DNA of 64,000 nucleotides from Gammaproteobacteria bacterium RIFOXYD12_FULL_61_37 (lineage in GTDB: Bacteria > Pseudomonadota > Gammaproteobacteria > Chromatiales > Chromatiaceae), in assembly GCA_001801995.1 (NCBI GenBank), contig MGZB01000002.1, forward strand, positions 62,001-126,000, written 5' to 3'. The notes under the pieces are model-generated. The model worked only from the letters and a program-made list of their open reading frames with translations, searched no databases and was not told the DNA's origin. The first letter of the stretch is position 1. Each line of letters opens with the position of its first letter. This document shows positions 23,815-31,855 of the stretch, one piece after another. The position numbers were made by a program, and so were the translations under genes.

Positions 23815-23844
23815 TGGGCCAATGTGGGGGAAAGTGGTGGCATA
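23815..23844 (+). promoter_or_regulatory. MraZ operator (three 10-bp repeats)
   Basis: TGGGCCAATG, TGGGGGAAAG and TGGTGGCATA are direct repeats at exact 10-bp spacing starting at 23815, 23825 and 23835. This matches the TGGGN-N5 repeats bound by MraZ, which represses its own operon. The array begins right after the -10 element. Confidence 0.75.
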
Positions 23845-23870
23845 TGGAAGATGCCGAGGGGGAGAACAAC

Positions 23871-24338
23871 TTGCTGTTCAGCGGTGAAAGCTATCTCAGT
23901 CTCGACGACAAGGGTCGTCTGGCTATTCCGGCGCGTTTCCGGGATGGGCTGAGGGACAGTTGCGCCTCGCAACTGATGAGCGTCATCGATCCCGCCTCAA
24001 GCGCCCAGCGCCTGCTTCTCTATCCCCTCGATGAATGGACCCTCGTGGTCGAGCAACTCAAAGGGATGCCCAATGCCGACCCTGTGGCCAACCGGTTCAA
24101 GAGCCTTTTCGTCGGACGATCCGTGCCGGTGGAAGTGGACAAACAGGGGAGGATTCTGCTGCCGCCCAAGCACCGTGAGCATGCCCGGCTGGATTCGCGG
24201 GTGGTCCTGGTGGGGCAGATCACCAAGTTCGAGATCTGGGACGAGCAGGCCTGGAACGATTACTGCGGCACCAACGCCGAGGAGCTGGATTTGAACGGCA
24301 TGGGCGAGGGTTCACCCTTGAGAACGCTGAGTTACTGA
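23871..24338 (+). CDS. mraZ: MraZ, division/cell-wall cluster regulator
   Basis: MraZ is an AbrB-like ring-forming DNA-binding protein that represses the dcw operon. The two AbrB repeats are visible: YLSLDDKGRLAIPARFR near the N-terminus and PVEVDKQGRILLPPKHR in the second half. The start is placed at TTG 23871 (155 aa) because GAGGGGGAG lies six bases upstream and LLFSGESYLSL then aligns with the normal MFRG start of the family. An in-frame ATG at 23844 would add nine residues, has no good ribosome site and abuts the operator. The stop overlaps the rsmH start by one base (TGATG). Confidence 0.93.
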   Translation: MLFSGESYLSLDDKGRLAIPARFRDGLRDSCASQLMSVIDPASSAQRLLLYPLDEWTLVVEQLKGMPNADPVANRFKSLFVGRSVPVEVDKQGRILLPPKHREHARLDSRVVLVGQITKFEIWDEQAWNDYCGTNAEELDLNGMGEGSPLRTLSY

Positions 24339-25261
24339 TGTTCTCGCGGCATCGTTCCGTGTTGTTGGACGAGTCCCTGGAGGCATTGTCGATCCGGCCT
24401 GAGGGGCGTTATCTGGACGCCACCTTCGGACGGGGCGGCCACAGCGGCGCGATTCTGGAACGGCTGGGTCCGAATGGCGCCTTGCTGGCGATCGATAAGG
24501 ACCCTGCCGCCCTGGCCTGCGGGCGTGAGCTGTTTGGAAAGGATGAAAGGTTCCGGATCGTTCAAGGGAGTTTTGCGCGGCTTGCCGAACGGGTGGCCGA
24601 GGCCGGGTGGGGGAAGCTGGATGGCGTCCTGATGGACCTGGGCGTCTCTTCGCCGCAGCTCGACGACCCCGGCAGGGGGTTCAGTTTTTTGCGGGATGGC
24701 CCGTTGGATATGCGCATGGACCCCGCGTCGGGCGAGAGCGCGGCGGCCTGGGTCAACCGGGCGCCGGAACGGGAGATCGTCTGGGTGCTGAGGGAGTATG
24801 GCGAGGAGCGGTTCGCCAAGCGGATAGCCGGCGCCATCTGCGCCGAGCGGCAGCGGGAACCCATCGCGGGAACGGGCCGCCTGGCGGAGATCATCAGCAA
24901 GGCCCACCCCGCCTGGGAAAAGGGAAGGCATCCGGCCACCCGGAGCTTTCAGGCCATACGGATCTGGATCAACGGCGAGCTGGACGATCTGAGAAAGGGT
25001 CTGGAGCAGTCGCTGGAGGTGCTGGGGAGCGGCGGGCGGCTGGTGGTGATCAGCTTCCACTCCCTGGAGGACCGGATCGTGAAGCGGTTCATCCGGGACC
25101 AGGCGCGGGGCGACGACTTGCCTCGGGGAGTTCCGGTCAGGGCGGACCAGTTGAATTGCCGCCTGCGCCCGGCGGGCGGGGCGGTGACCCCGTCCGCCGA
25201 AGAGGTGGCCGCCAACCCCAGGGCGAGAAGCGCCGTGTTGCGGGCGGCGGAGCGGTTGTGA
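24338..25261 (+). CDS. rsmH: 16S rRNA (cytosine1402-N4)-methyltransferase RsmH
   Basis: RsmH methylates N4 of C1402 in the decoding centre of 16S rRNA using S-adenosylmethionine. The 307 aa protein (usual about 310) shows the SAM-binding YLDATFGRGGHSGAIL near residue 30, GVLMDLGVSSPQLDDPGRGF near 100, and the C-terminal VVISFHSLEDRIVKRFIRD. It sits in its normal place as the second dcw gene, and its stop overlaps the ftsL start (GTGA). Confidence 0.97.
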   Translation: MFSRHRSVLLDESLEALSIRPEGRYLDATFGRGGHSGAILERLGPNGALLAIDKDPAALACGRELFGKDERFRIVQGSFARLAERVAEAGWGKLDGVLMDLGVSSPQLDDPGRGFSFLRDGPLDMRMDPASGESAAAWVNRAPEREIVWVLREYGEERFAKRIAGAICAERQREPIAGTGRLAEIISKAHPAWEKGRHPATRSFQAIRIWINGELDDLRKGLEQSLEVLGSGGRLVVISFHSLEDRIVKRFIRDQARGDDLPRGVPVRADQLNCRLRPAGGAVTPSAEEVAANPRARSAVLRAAERL

Positions 25262-25533
25262 ACCCGCGACGCCAATTGACCTGGGTGGGGCTGATGTTCG
25301 GCCTGGTGCTGGCGAGCGCCGTGGGCGTCGTCGGCACCAAACACCATAGCCGGAAGCTGTTCCTCGAACAGGAACGGCTACGCGAGATGAAAGAGCAGTT
25401 GGAGGTGGACTGGTGGCGGTTGCAGTTGGAGCAAAGCACCTGGGCCGCCCATAGCCGGATAGAACAGGTGGCGCATGAGAAGTTGAATATGCGCATGCTG
25501 GAGCCGAAGGAAGTGGTTGTTATAAGACCTTGA
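25258..25533 (+). CDS. ftsL: Cell division protein FtsL
   Basis: FtsL is a small bitopic division protein that forms a complex with FtsB and FtsQ and helps activate FtsWI. The GTG at 25258, overlapping the rsmH stop, gives 91 aa: a short cytoplasmic part, one transmembrane helix (WVGLMFGLVLASAVGVVG, residues 9-26), then a leucine-zipper-like coiled coil (LFLEQERLREMKEQLEVDW) and the terminal RIEQVAHEKLNMRML motif typical of the family. Identity also rests on position between rsmH and ftsI. Confidence 0.92.
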   Translation: MNPRRQLTWVGLMFGLVLASAVGVVGTKHHSRKLFLEQERLREMKEQLEVDWWRLQLEQSTWAAHSRIEQVAHEKLNMRMLEPKEVVVIRP

Positions 25534-27386
25534 TTGATGGGTGCGACGTGCGATTAACAAAAAATACTCTCCACGCGCTCCGCACCAACACAGCTACCAG
25601 GGGACATGATCGTTCGCGGGAACCAAATCAGGTGAAGACGGCGAGCAAGCGACAGAAAAAGGTGGATCAGGCGACCCGGCGTAAGTTGCCGAGTTATCGC
25701 ATGCGCCGGCGATTCTTACAGGCTTGCCTTGCCCTTGTCGGTCTTGCCTTGCTTGCGGGGACAGTGGACCGGCAGATCTTCGAGACCGAGTTTCTGCAAC
25801 GGGAAGGGGAGCGCCGCCACCTGCGGGTGGTGGAGGTGCCGGTGGGACGCGGCGTCATCAAGGACCGCAATGGCGAGCCGCTCGCGGTCAGCACCCCGGT
25901 GGAATCGGTCTGGGCCGATCCCAGAGAGATGCCGCGTGACAAGGCAACAATGGCGGCCCTGGCCAAGGCCCTGCAAATGGATCTGGCGGAATTGAAGGGG
26001 TTATTACCTCAACCCGACGACCGGACCTTCGTCTATATAAAGAGAAGACTGGACCCCGCCGTGGCGGACGAGGTGCGCAAGCTCAACATCAAGAAAGGGG
26101 TCCATCTCGACCGGGAATATCGCCGTTTCTACCCGGCGGGCGAGGTGGTCGCCCATGTGCTCGGTTTCACCGATGTGGACGACAAGGGGCAGGAGGGCCT
26201 GGAACGGGCACTGGAAAAGGATCTCTCGGGCGAACCCGGCAGCAAGCGGGTGATCCGCGATGGCCGGCGGCGCATCGTCAGCGACGTGGAAAACATCAAA
26301 CTGCCGCGCCCCGGCAAGGACGTGACCCTGAGCATGGATCTGCGGCTCCAGTTCCTCGCCTATCGCGAGTTGAAGCTGGCCGTGGAAGAGAACAAGGCGG
26401 TGGGCGGCACGGCCGTGATCATCGGCGCCAAGACCGGCGAGGTCCTGGCCATGGTGAACCGGCCCAGTTTCAATCCCAACGGCAAGAGGACCGGGACGGC
26501 GGTGGAAGAGGGCTTGCGCAACCGTGCCGTGACCGATCTGTTCGAGCCGGGATCGACCTTCAAGCCCTTTGTGGTGGCGGCGGGTCTGGAGAGCGGGCGC
26601 TACCGCCCCGAGACCCCCATCGAGACCTCTCCGGGCAGGTTTCAGGTGACGGGCAAGACCATCGAGGACATCCACAACTATGGCCTGCTGGATGTGACGG
26701 GGGTGATACGGAAATCGAGCAACGTGGGCATGAGCAAGATCGCCCTGAGTTTTCCGAAAAAGGAACTGTGGGAGTACCTGGACAAGCTGGGATTCGGCAG
26801 GCCGCTGGAGTCGGGTTTTCCCGGCGAGAGGCAGGGGCATCTCCTGCCCCATCAGCGCTGGTATCCCCTGGATCAGGCGACCCTTTCCTTTGGATACGGC
26901 GTCTCCGTCACCGCCCTCCAGTTGGCGCGGGCCTACGCCGCCATTGCCGCGGACGGCATCATGCCGGAGCTGACCTTCAGCCGGCGCGAGGGGGCCACGC
27001 CCGGTGTGCGCGTCATGAGCGCCAAGACGGCCCAGGAGGTGCGCGCCATGCTGGAAACCGTGGTGTCGAAGGAAGGGACCGCGCTGCAAGCGGCCGTACC
27101 CGGTTACCGGGTCGGCGGCAAGACAGGCACCGCAAAGAAACTGGAAAACGGCGGTTACGCCGACAAACGCTATAACTCCCTGTTCGTCGGGATGGCCCCC
27201 ATGAGCGACCCGAACCTGGTGATGGTGATCATGGTCGATGAGCCCACGGCGGGAAAATACTACGGCGGTCTGGTGGCCGCCCCGGTCTTCGCCAAGGTCA
27301 TGGCCGGCGCCCTGCGCCTGTTGAACGTATCGCCCGATGGGGAGATTTTGCAGGAACAACAAGTAATTGCCGGAGTGGGGCGATGA
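25530..27386 (+). CDS. ftsI: Septal peptidoglycan transpeptidase FtsI (PBP3)
   Basis: FtsI is the class B penicillin-binding protein that cross-links septal peptidoglycan together with FtsW. A single transmembrane helix (RFLQACLALVGLALLAGT, about 61-78) is followed by the pedestal domain (GRGVIKDRNGEPLAVSTPV) and the transpeptidase domain with the catalytic serine in GSTFKP, then KSSNVG and KTGTAKK. The given TTG start at 25530 overlaps the ftsL stop (TTGA) and gives 618 aa with an unusually long basic cytoplasmic tail. A GTG at 25632 would give 584 aa and a tail closer to the E. coli length. Neither has a strong ribosome site, so the start is unsettled. Confidence 0.95.
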   Translation: MIDGCDVRLTKNTLHALRTNTATRGHDRSREPNQVKTASKRQKKVDQATRRKLPSYRMRRRFLQACLALVGLALLAGTVDRQIFETEFLQREGERRHLRVVEVPVGRGVIKDRNGEPLAVSTPVESVWADPREMPRDKATMAALAKALQMDLAELKGLLPQPDDRTFVYIKRRLDPAVADEVRKLNIKKGVHLDREYRRFYPAGEVVAHVLGFTDVDDKGQEGLERALEKDLSGEPGSKRVIRDGRRRIVSDVENIKLPRPGKDVTLSMDLRLQFLAYRELKLAVEENKAVGGTAVIIGAKTGEVLAMVNRPSFNPNGKRTGTAVEEGLRNRAVTDLFEPGSTFKPFVVAAGLESGRYRPETPIETSPGRFQVTGKTIEDIHNYGLLDVTGVIRKSSNVGMSKIALSFPKKELWEYLDKLGFGRPLESGFPGERQGHLLPHQRWYPLDQATLSFGYGVSVTALQLARAYAAIAADGIMPELTFSRREGATPGVRVMSAKTAQEVRAMLETVVSKEGTALQAAVPGYRVGGKTGTAKKLENGGYADKRYNSLFVGMAPMSDPNLVMVIMVDEPTAGKYYGGLVAAPVFAKVMAGALRLLNVSPDGEILQEQQVIAGVGR

Positions 27387-28876
27387 GCTGCCAACTGCTT
27401 GAGTTATTCCCCGGCCTGCCAGCCGGAATGGATCGCCGGGTGGAGGATCTGACCCTGGACAGCCGTAAGGTGGGGCCTGGAACCCTCTTTCTGGCGAGAC
27501 AGGGGAGTCAGGCCCACGGGCTCGTCTATTTCGATGAGGTACTGAAGCGGGGTGCGGTGGCCATCGCCGCCGAACCGGCCGGGGAATGGGATGAGGCGCG
27601 AATCACCGCGCTTGGTGGCCAGGCGGGGTTGCCCGTCTTCACGGTGGAAGGGCTGGGCATGAAGGCCAGCGCGCTGGCATCGGCCTTCTTCGGCCACCCG
27701 AGCCAGTCACTCCGGATGATCGGGGTGACGGGGACCAACGGCAAGACCAGCATCACCCATGCGGTGGCACACGCCCTTGGCTCTTTGCGGAAGACGGCCA
27801 TCATCGGGACCCTGGGCAATGGTTTTCCAGATGAACTGGAAACGGCCACCCATACCACGCCGGATGCCATCGAGTTACAGCGGCTCCTGGCCCGGTTCCG
27901 GGATCAAGGCGCCGAGGCGGTGGCCATGGAGGTCTCTTCCCACGCCCTGGATCAGGGCCGGGTGGAAGGGGTCCGGTTCGATACGGCGGTCTTTACCAAC
28001 CTGACCCAGGACCACCTGGATTATCACGGGGACATGGCCTCCTACGGGGCGGCCAAGGCGCGGCTCTTCGCCATGCCGGGGCTGGGCGGCGCCATCCTCA
28101 ACGGCGATGATCCCGCGTCCCTGCTCATGCAGGCGGGGTTGCGGCCCGAGACCCGTCTGACGGTTTATGGCATGGGCGCGGCGACGGACATGGAAGGCAA
28201 GGCCGGCCGGCTGATCAGGGCGGCCTCGGTGGAAACGGCGCCGGAAGGCCTGCGCATCAGTGCGATAATGGACGGCTCGTCGGGTCTGATCGAGAGCCGC
28301 TGGATGGGCCGCTTCAACGCCTCCAATCTGCTGGCGGTGCTGGCCGTGCTGGTGGAGGAGGGCATGGATTTCGACCGGGCCGTCCGCGCCCTGGCCGGTG
28401 TGCCGGTGGTGCCGGGCCGGATGGAGTCCTTCGGCGGTGGCAACGGGCCGCTGGTGGTGGTGGATTACGCCCATACCCCGGATGCCCTGGAGAAGGTGCT
28501 TCTTGCGCTGCGGGAACATTGCGCCGGCCAGCTCTTTTGCGTCTTCGGCTGCGGCGGCGACCGGGACCGGGGCAAGCGTCCCTTGATGGGATCGGCGGCC
28601 GAAAGCCGGGCGGATTGGGTGGTTCTGACCGACGACAACCCGCGTAATGAAGACGGTGACCGGATCATCGAAGAAATCATGGTGGGGATAAGAGACCCCT
28701 CTGCGGTTCTGGTCGAGCGCGACCGCTCCCAGGCCATCGTCAGGGCGCTGGAAGAGGCCCGGCCGGGCGACATCGTCGTCGTCTGCGGCAAGGGCCACGA
28801 AACGACCCAGCAGATCGGGGACCAGATAAGGGTCTTCAGCGATAGGGCCGAGGTGGAGAGGTTGTTGGCTTTGTAA
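27383..28876 (+). CDS. murE: UDP-MurNAc-tripeptide synthetase MurE
   Basis: MurE adds the third amino acid to UDP-MurNAc-L-Ala-D-Glu. The 497 aa protein has the ATP-binding GVTGTNGKTSITH, the SSHALDQGRV motif, and DDNPRNED near residue 418; DNPR is the signature of meso-diaminopimelate-specific enzymes, as expected for a Gram-negative wall. The start overlaps the ftsI stop by ATGA, so the genes are coupled. Confidence 0.97.
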   Translation: MSCQLLELFPGLPAGMDRRVEDLTLDSRKVGPGTLFLARQGSQAHGLVYFDEVLKRGAVAIAAEPAGEWDEARITALGGQAGLPVFTVEGLGMKASALASAFFGHPSQSLRMIGVTGTNGKTSITHAVAHALGSLRKTAIIGTLGNGFPDELETATHTTPDAIELQRLLARFRDQGAEAVAMEVSSHALDQGRVEGVRFDTAVFTNLTQDHLDYHGDMASYGAAKARLFAMPGLGGAILNGDDPASLLMQAGLRPETRLTVYGMGAATDMEGKAGRLIRAASVETAPEGLRISAIMDGSSGLIESRWMGRFNASNLLAVLAVLVEEGMDFDRAVRALAGVPVVPGRMESFGGGNGPLVVVDYAHTPDALEKVLLALREHCAGQLFCVFGCGGDRDRGKRPLMGSAAESRADWVVLTDDNPRNEDGDRIIEEIMVGIRDPSAVLVERDRSQAIVRALEEARPGDIVVVCGKGHETTQQIGDQIRVFSDRAEVERLLAL

Positions 28877-28880
28877 CTTT

Positions 28881-28935
28881 GTAGGTCGGCCTTCAGGCCG
28901 ACGGCGGCGCCGATGGACGGCCTGAAGGCCGACCC
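28881..28935. repeat. Palindromic repeat (GTAGGTCGGCCTTCAGGCC family), murE-murF gap
   Basis: GTAGGTCGGCCTTCAGGCCG at the left end pairs with CGGCCTGAAGGCCGACC at the right end around a short GC-rich centre. It fills about half of the 107-128-bp space between murE and murF. Confidence 0.75.
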
Positions 28936-29004
28936 ACCCCCTTTTCATCTTCTTGGGGCGCGCCGTAACCCAGGCTACATATTTTGATTTTCAAAGGCAT
29001 TGAC

Positions 29005-30357
29005 GTGATAAGCATGCGATTGAGCGAGGTGGCGGAGGCGATCGGGGGCCGGTGGGCCGGGGACGATGTGTCCTTTTCCGCCGTCTCCACCGATAGCCGC
29101 AAGTTGGAGGGCTCGCCGTTGTTCGTGGCCCTGCGCGGCGACCGCTTCGACGGCCATGACTACCTGGGGCAGGTGGCCTCGGCCGGTGCCGTTGCCGTTA
29201 TGGTGGAGCAGGAGTCTCCCGTCGCGATTCCTCAGTTGATCGTGGACGACACGCGCCTGGCCCTGGGCCGCTTGGCGGCGGTCTGGCGCGATCGCGCCGA
29301 TCCCCGCCTGATCGCGGTCACCGGCAGCAACGGCAAGACGACCCTGAAGGAGATGCTGCGGGCCATCCTGGGGCAGGAGGGCGCTGGCCTGCTGGCGACC
29401 GAGGGTAATTTGAACAATGACATCGGCCTGCCTTTGACCCTGCTGCGGTTGCAGGGCGAGGGGACCGCCGTGGTCGAGCTGGGCGCCAACCATCCGGGCG
29501 AGATCGCCTATCTCAGTGCCATTGCCCGGCCCGATGTGGCCGTGCTCAACAACGCCGGGCGCGCCCACCTGGAAGGTTTCGGCAGCCCCGAAGGTGTGGC
29601 GCGCGCCAAGGGAGAGATCGTCTCTGGCCTGAAACCGGACGGCTGCTTCGTCTACAACGCCGACAGCCCCTGGGCGGGACTCTGGCGGGAACTGTCCGAG
29701 GGGAAGCGGCGTCTGGGGTTCGGCCACTCAGTCCAGGCCGAGGTGCGCAGTCCCGCCCAGACGGGCGGGACCCTTTGGACAAAGCAGGGCTTCGTCAACC
29801 GCTTCCCCGTGGAGACCCCGGCGGGGGCCTTCGAGGTGGAGATCAAACTGGCGGGCGAGCACAACCGGATGAATGCCCTGGCGGCTATTGCCACCTGCCA
29901 GGCACTGGGCCTGGGGATCGAAACCATCCGGCGGGGGCTGGCCAGTCTGGAACCCGTGAAAGGGCGGCTCCAGGTCAAGTATCAACGGGGCTTCTTCCTG
30001 ATCGACGACAGCTACAATGCCAACCCCGATTCGGTGGAGGCGGCCATGGAGGTGCTGCGTCACGCGCCGGGCAGGCGCTATCTGGTGCTGGGCGATCTGG
30101 CGGAACTGGGTCCCAGGGCGGCGGAGCTTCATCAGGAACTGGGGGTTGCGGCCAAGGGTGCGGGTATCGACCGTCTCTATGCCGTCGGCGCACTCAGCGC
30201 CCGGACGGTGGAAGGCTTCGGCGAGGGCGGCGTCCACTTCCCCTCCCAGGAGACGCTGATTGAGAGGCTGCGGGCGGAGCTGAATACAGAGGCCAGCGTA
30301 TTGGTGAAGGGGTCGCGTTCCTCGGCCATGGATAGGGTCGTGGCGGCTTTGGTTTAA
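29005..30357 (+). CDS. murF: UDP-MurNAc-tripeptide:D-Ala-D-Ala ligase MurF
   Basis: MurF adds D-Ala-D-Ala to complete the UDP-MurNAc pentapeptide. The GTG at 29005 is preferred: AAAGG lies seven bases upstream and the product then begins MISMRLSEV, like E. coli MISVTLSQL. A TTG at 28984 would add seven residues and the ATG at 29014 would remove three. The 450 aa protein has AVTGSNGKTTLKEML (ATP site), VELGANHPGEIAYL and DDSYNANPDSVEAAM. Repeats lie on both sides, so this gene is not translationally coupled to its neighbours, unlike many in the cluster. Confidence 0.95.
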   Translation: MISMRLSEVAEAIGGRWAGDDVSFSAVSTDSRKLEGSPLFVALRGDRFDGHDYLGQVASAGAVAVMVEQESPVAIPQLIVDDTRLALGRLAAVWRDRADPRLIAVTGSNGKTTLKEMLRAILGQEGAGLLATEGNLNNDIGLPLTLLRLQGEGTAVVELGANHPGEIAYLSAIARPDVAVLNNAGRAHLEGFGSPEGVARAKGEIVSGLKPDGCFVYNADSPWAGLWRELSEGKRRLGFGHSVQAEVRSPAQTGGTLWTKQGFVNRFPVETPAGAFEVEIKLAGEHNRMNALAAIATCQALGLGIETIRRGLASLEPVKGRLQVKYQRGFFLIDDSYNANPDSVEAAMEVLRHAPGRRYLVLGDLAELGPRAAELHQELGVAAKGAGIDRLYAVGALSARTVEGFGEGGVHFPSQETLIERLRAELNTEASVLVKGSRSSAMDRVVAALV

Positions 30358-30367
30358 GAATTTATTA

Positions 30368-30504
30368 ATCGTTCCCACGCTCCGCGTGGGAATGCCGCCA
30401 GCGACGCTCCAGCGTCGCGGGTTGCCGGACAGCGGCGGTATAAGCGGATTCCTGGACGCTGGAGCGTCCAGGGATGCATTCCCACGCCGGAGCGTGGGAA
30501 TGAT
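30368..30504. repeat. Palindromic repeat (GTTCCCACGC family), murF-mraY gap
   Basis: This is a second full copy of the element at 2608-2745, with the same ends (ATCGTTCCCACGC and GCGTGGGAATGAT) and the shared core AATGCCGCCAGCGACGCTCC. It is placed between two essential genes that are read in the same direction. Confidence 0.8.
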
Positions 30505-30535
30505 CAAATTTTTAGGGTTAATTAGGTAAAGCTTC

Positions 30536-31618
30536 ATGTTGCTTGAATTGGCGGACTATCTGGCGAATTACGAAGGCTTTTTCCGGGTCTTCCAGTACAT
30601 CACCCTGCGGGCGATCCTGGCCACCCTGACGGCGCTGGTCATCTCCTTCGTGGTGGGGCCGAAGATGATCGAGCGGCTGGCGCGGCATCAGATCGGCCAG
30701 GTGGTGCGCGACGACGGTCCGCAATCCCATTTTTCGAAGGCGGGGACGCCGACCATGGGCGGCGCCCTGATCCTGGTGGCGGTGGGGGTTGCCACCCTGC
30801 TCTGGGCCGATCTGAGCAGCCGCTATGTCTGGGTGGTCCTGATCACGACACTGGTGTTCGGCCTCATCGGCTTCGCCGACGACTACATCAAACTGGTGCG
30901 TAAAGACCCCAAGGGCCTGATCGCCCGTTACAAATACTTCTGGCAGTCGGTGGCCGGTCTGGGCGCCGCCCTCTGGCTCTACTTCACGGCCAGCGGCCCC
31001 GCGGAGACCCAGCTCCTGATCCCCTTCACCAAGGGAGTGGCGATCGACCTGGGGGTCCTGTCCATTCTTTTCACCTATTTCGTCATCGTCGGGACCAGCA
31101 ACGCGGTCAACCTGACCGACGGCCTGGATGGGCTGGCCATCATGCCGACCGTGCTGGTGGCGGGCGCCCTGGCGGTTTTCGCCTATTCCGCCGGTCACGC
31201 CAATTTCGCCAGCTACCTCTTGATCCCGCACCTGCCGGGGGTGGGGGAGGTGACCATCATCTGTGGCGCCCTGGTGGGGGCCGGCATGGGCTTCCTCTGG
31301 TTCAACACCTATCCGGCCCAGGTCTTCATGGGGGACGTGGGGGCGCTTGCCCTGGGCGCAGCCCTGGGGACCATCGCGGTGACGGTGCGCCAGGAGCTGG
31401 TGCTCTTCATCATGGGCGGGATCTTCGTGCTGGAAACGGTGTCGGTGATCCTCCAGGTGGCCTCATTCAAGATGACGGGGCGCCGCATCTTCCGCATGGC
31501 GCCCATCCACCACCATTACGAATTAAAGGGTTGGCCGGAGCCCAAGGTGATCGTGCGGTTCTGGATCATCACGGTGATCCTGGTGCTGGTCGGTCTTTCG
31601 AGCTTGAAGATCCGTTGA
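30536..31618 (+). CDS. mraY: Phospho-MurNAc-pentapeptide translocase MraY
   Basis: MraY transfers phospho-MurNAc-pentapeptide to undecaprenyl phosphate in the inner membrane, giving lipid I. The 360 aa protein has about ten transmembrane helices and the family motifs GTPTMGG near residue 75, FADDYIKL near 115, [10 protein letters not shown] near 190 and the C-terminal [14 protein letters not shown]. The ATG at 30536 gives MLLELADYL, the usual start. Length is the same as E. coli MraY. Confidence 0.97.
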   Translation: MLLELADYLANYEGFFRVFQYITLRAILATLTALVISFVVGPKMIERLARHQIGQVVRDDGPQSHFSKAGTPTMGGALILVAVGVATLLWADLSSRYVWVVLITTLVFGLIGFADDYIKLVRKDPKGLIARYKYFWQSVAGLGAALWLYFTASGPAETQLLIPFTKGVAIDLGVLSILFTYFVIVGTSNAVNLTDGLDGLAIMPTVLVAGALAVFAYSAGHANFASYLLIPHLPGVGEVTIICGALVGAGMGFLWFNTYPAQVFMGDVGALALGAALGTIAVTVRQELVLFIMGGIFVLETVSVILQVASFKMTGRRIFRMAPIHHHYELKGWPEPKVIVRFWIITVILVLVGLSSLKIR

Positions 31619-31625
31619 AATGAAC

Positions 31626-31855
31626 CTGATTTCCTCATCTAACCGCAATGAGCGCAAAGAAACGCAAAGAAATTCATTGGCTTGCCTAGGTTCCGCTCCT
31701 GACCAGGAAGGTGGGAGCACAGACAAAAAACCATCGGGAGCGGATTTTCGCGCCAGCCCCGGAGGGGTGAGGCGCATGGATGCGCCGAACAAAGGCATCG
31801 GATGGGTTTCCTTAGCGTTCTTTGCGTCCTTTGCGGTTGAAAAGAGGTTTTTAGG
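31626..31855. repeat. CGCAAAG-family palindromic element with nested insertion, upstream of murD
   Basis: The left arm has AACCGCAATGAGCGCAAAG and the right arm has CTTTGCGTCCTTTGCGGTTG then AAAAGAGGTTTTTAGG. The interior shares AATTCATTGGCTTG and CCTGACCAGGAAGGT with the reverse complement of the element at 424-589. About 70 bp (about 31721-31790), with its own palindromes (AGCCCCGGAGGGGTG and GGCGCATGGATGCGCC), is absent from that copy and looks like a second repeat inserted into the first. The right end abuts the murD ATG and provides its GAGGT ribosome site. Confidence 0.75.
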
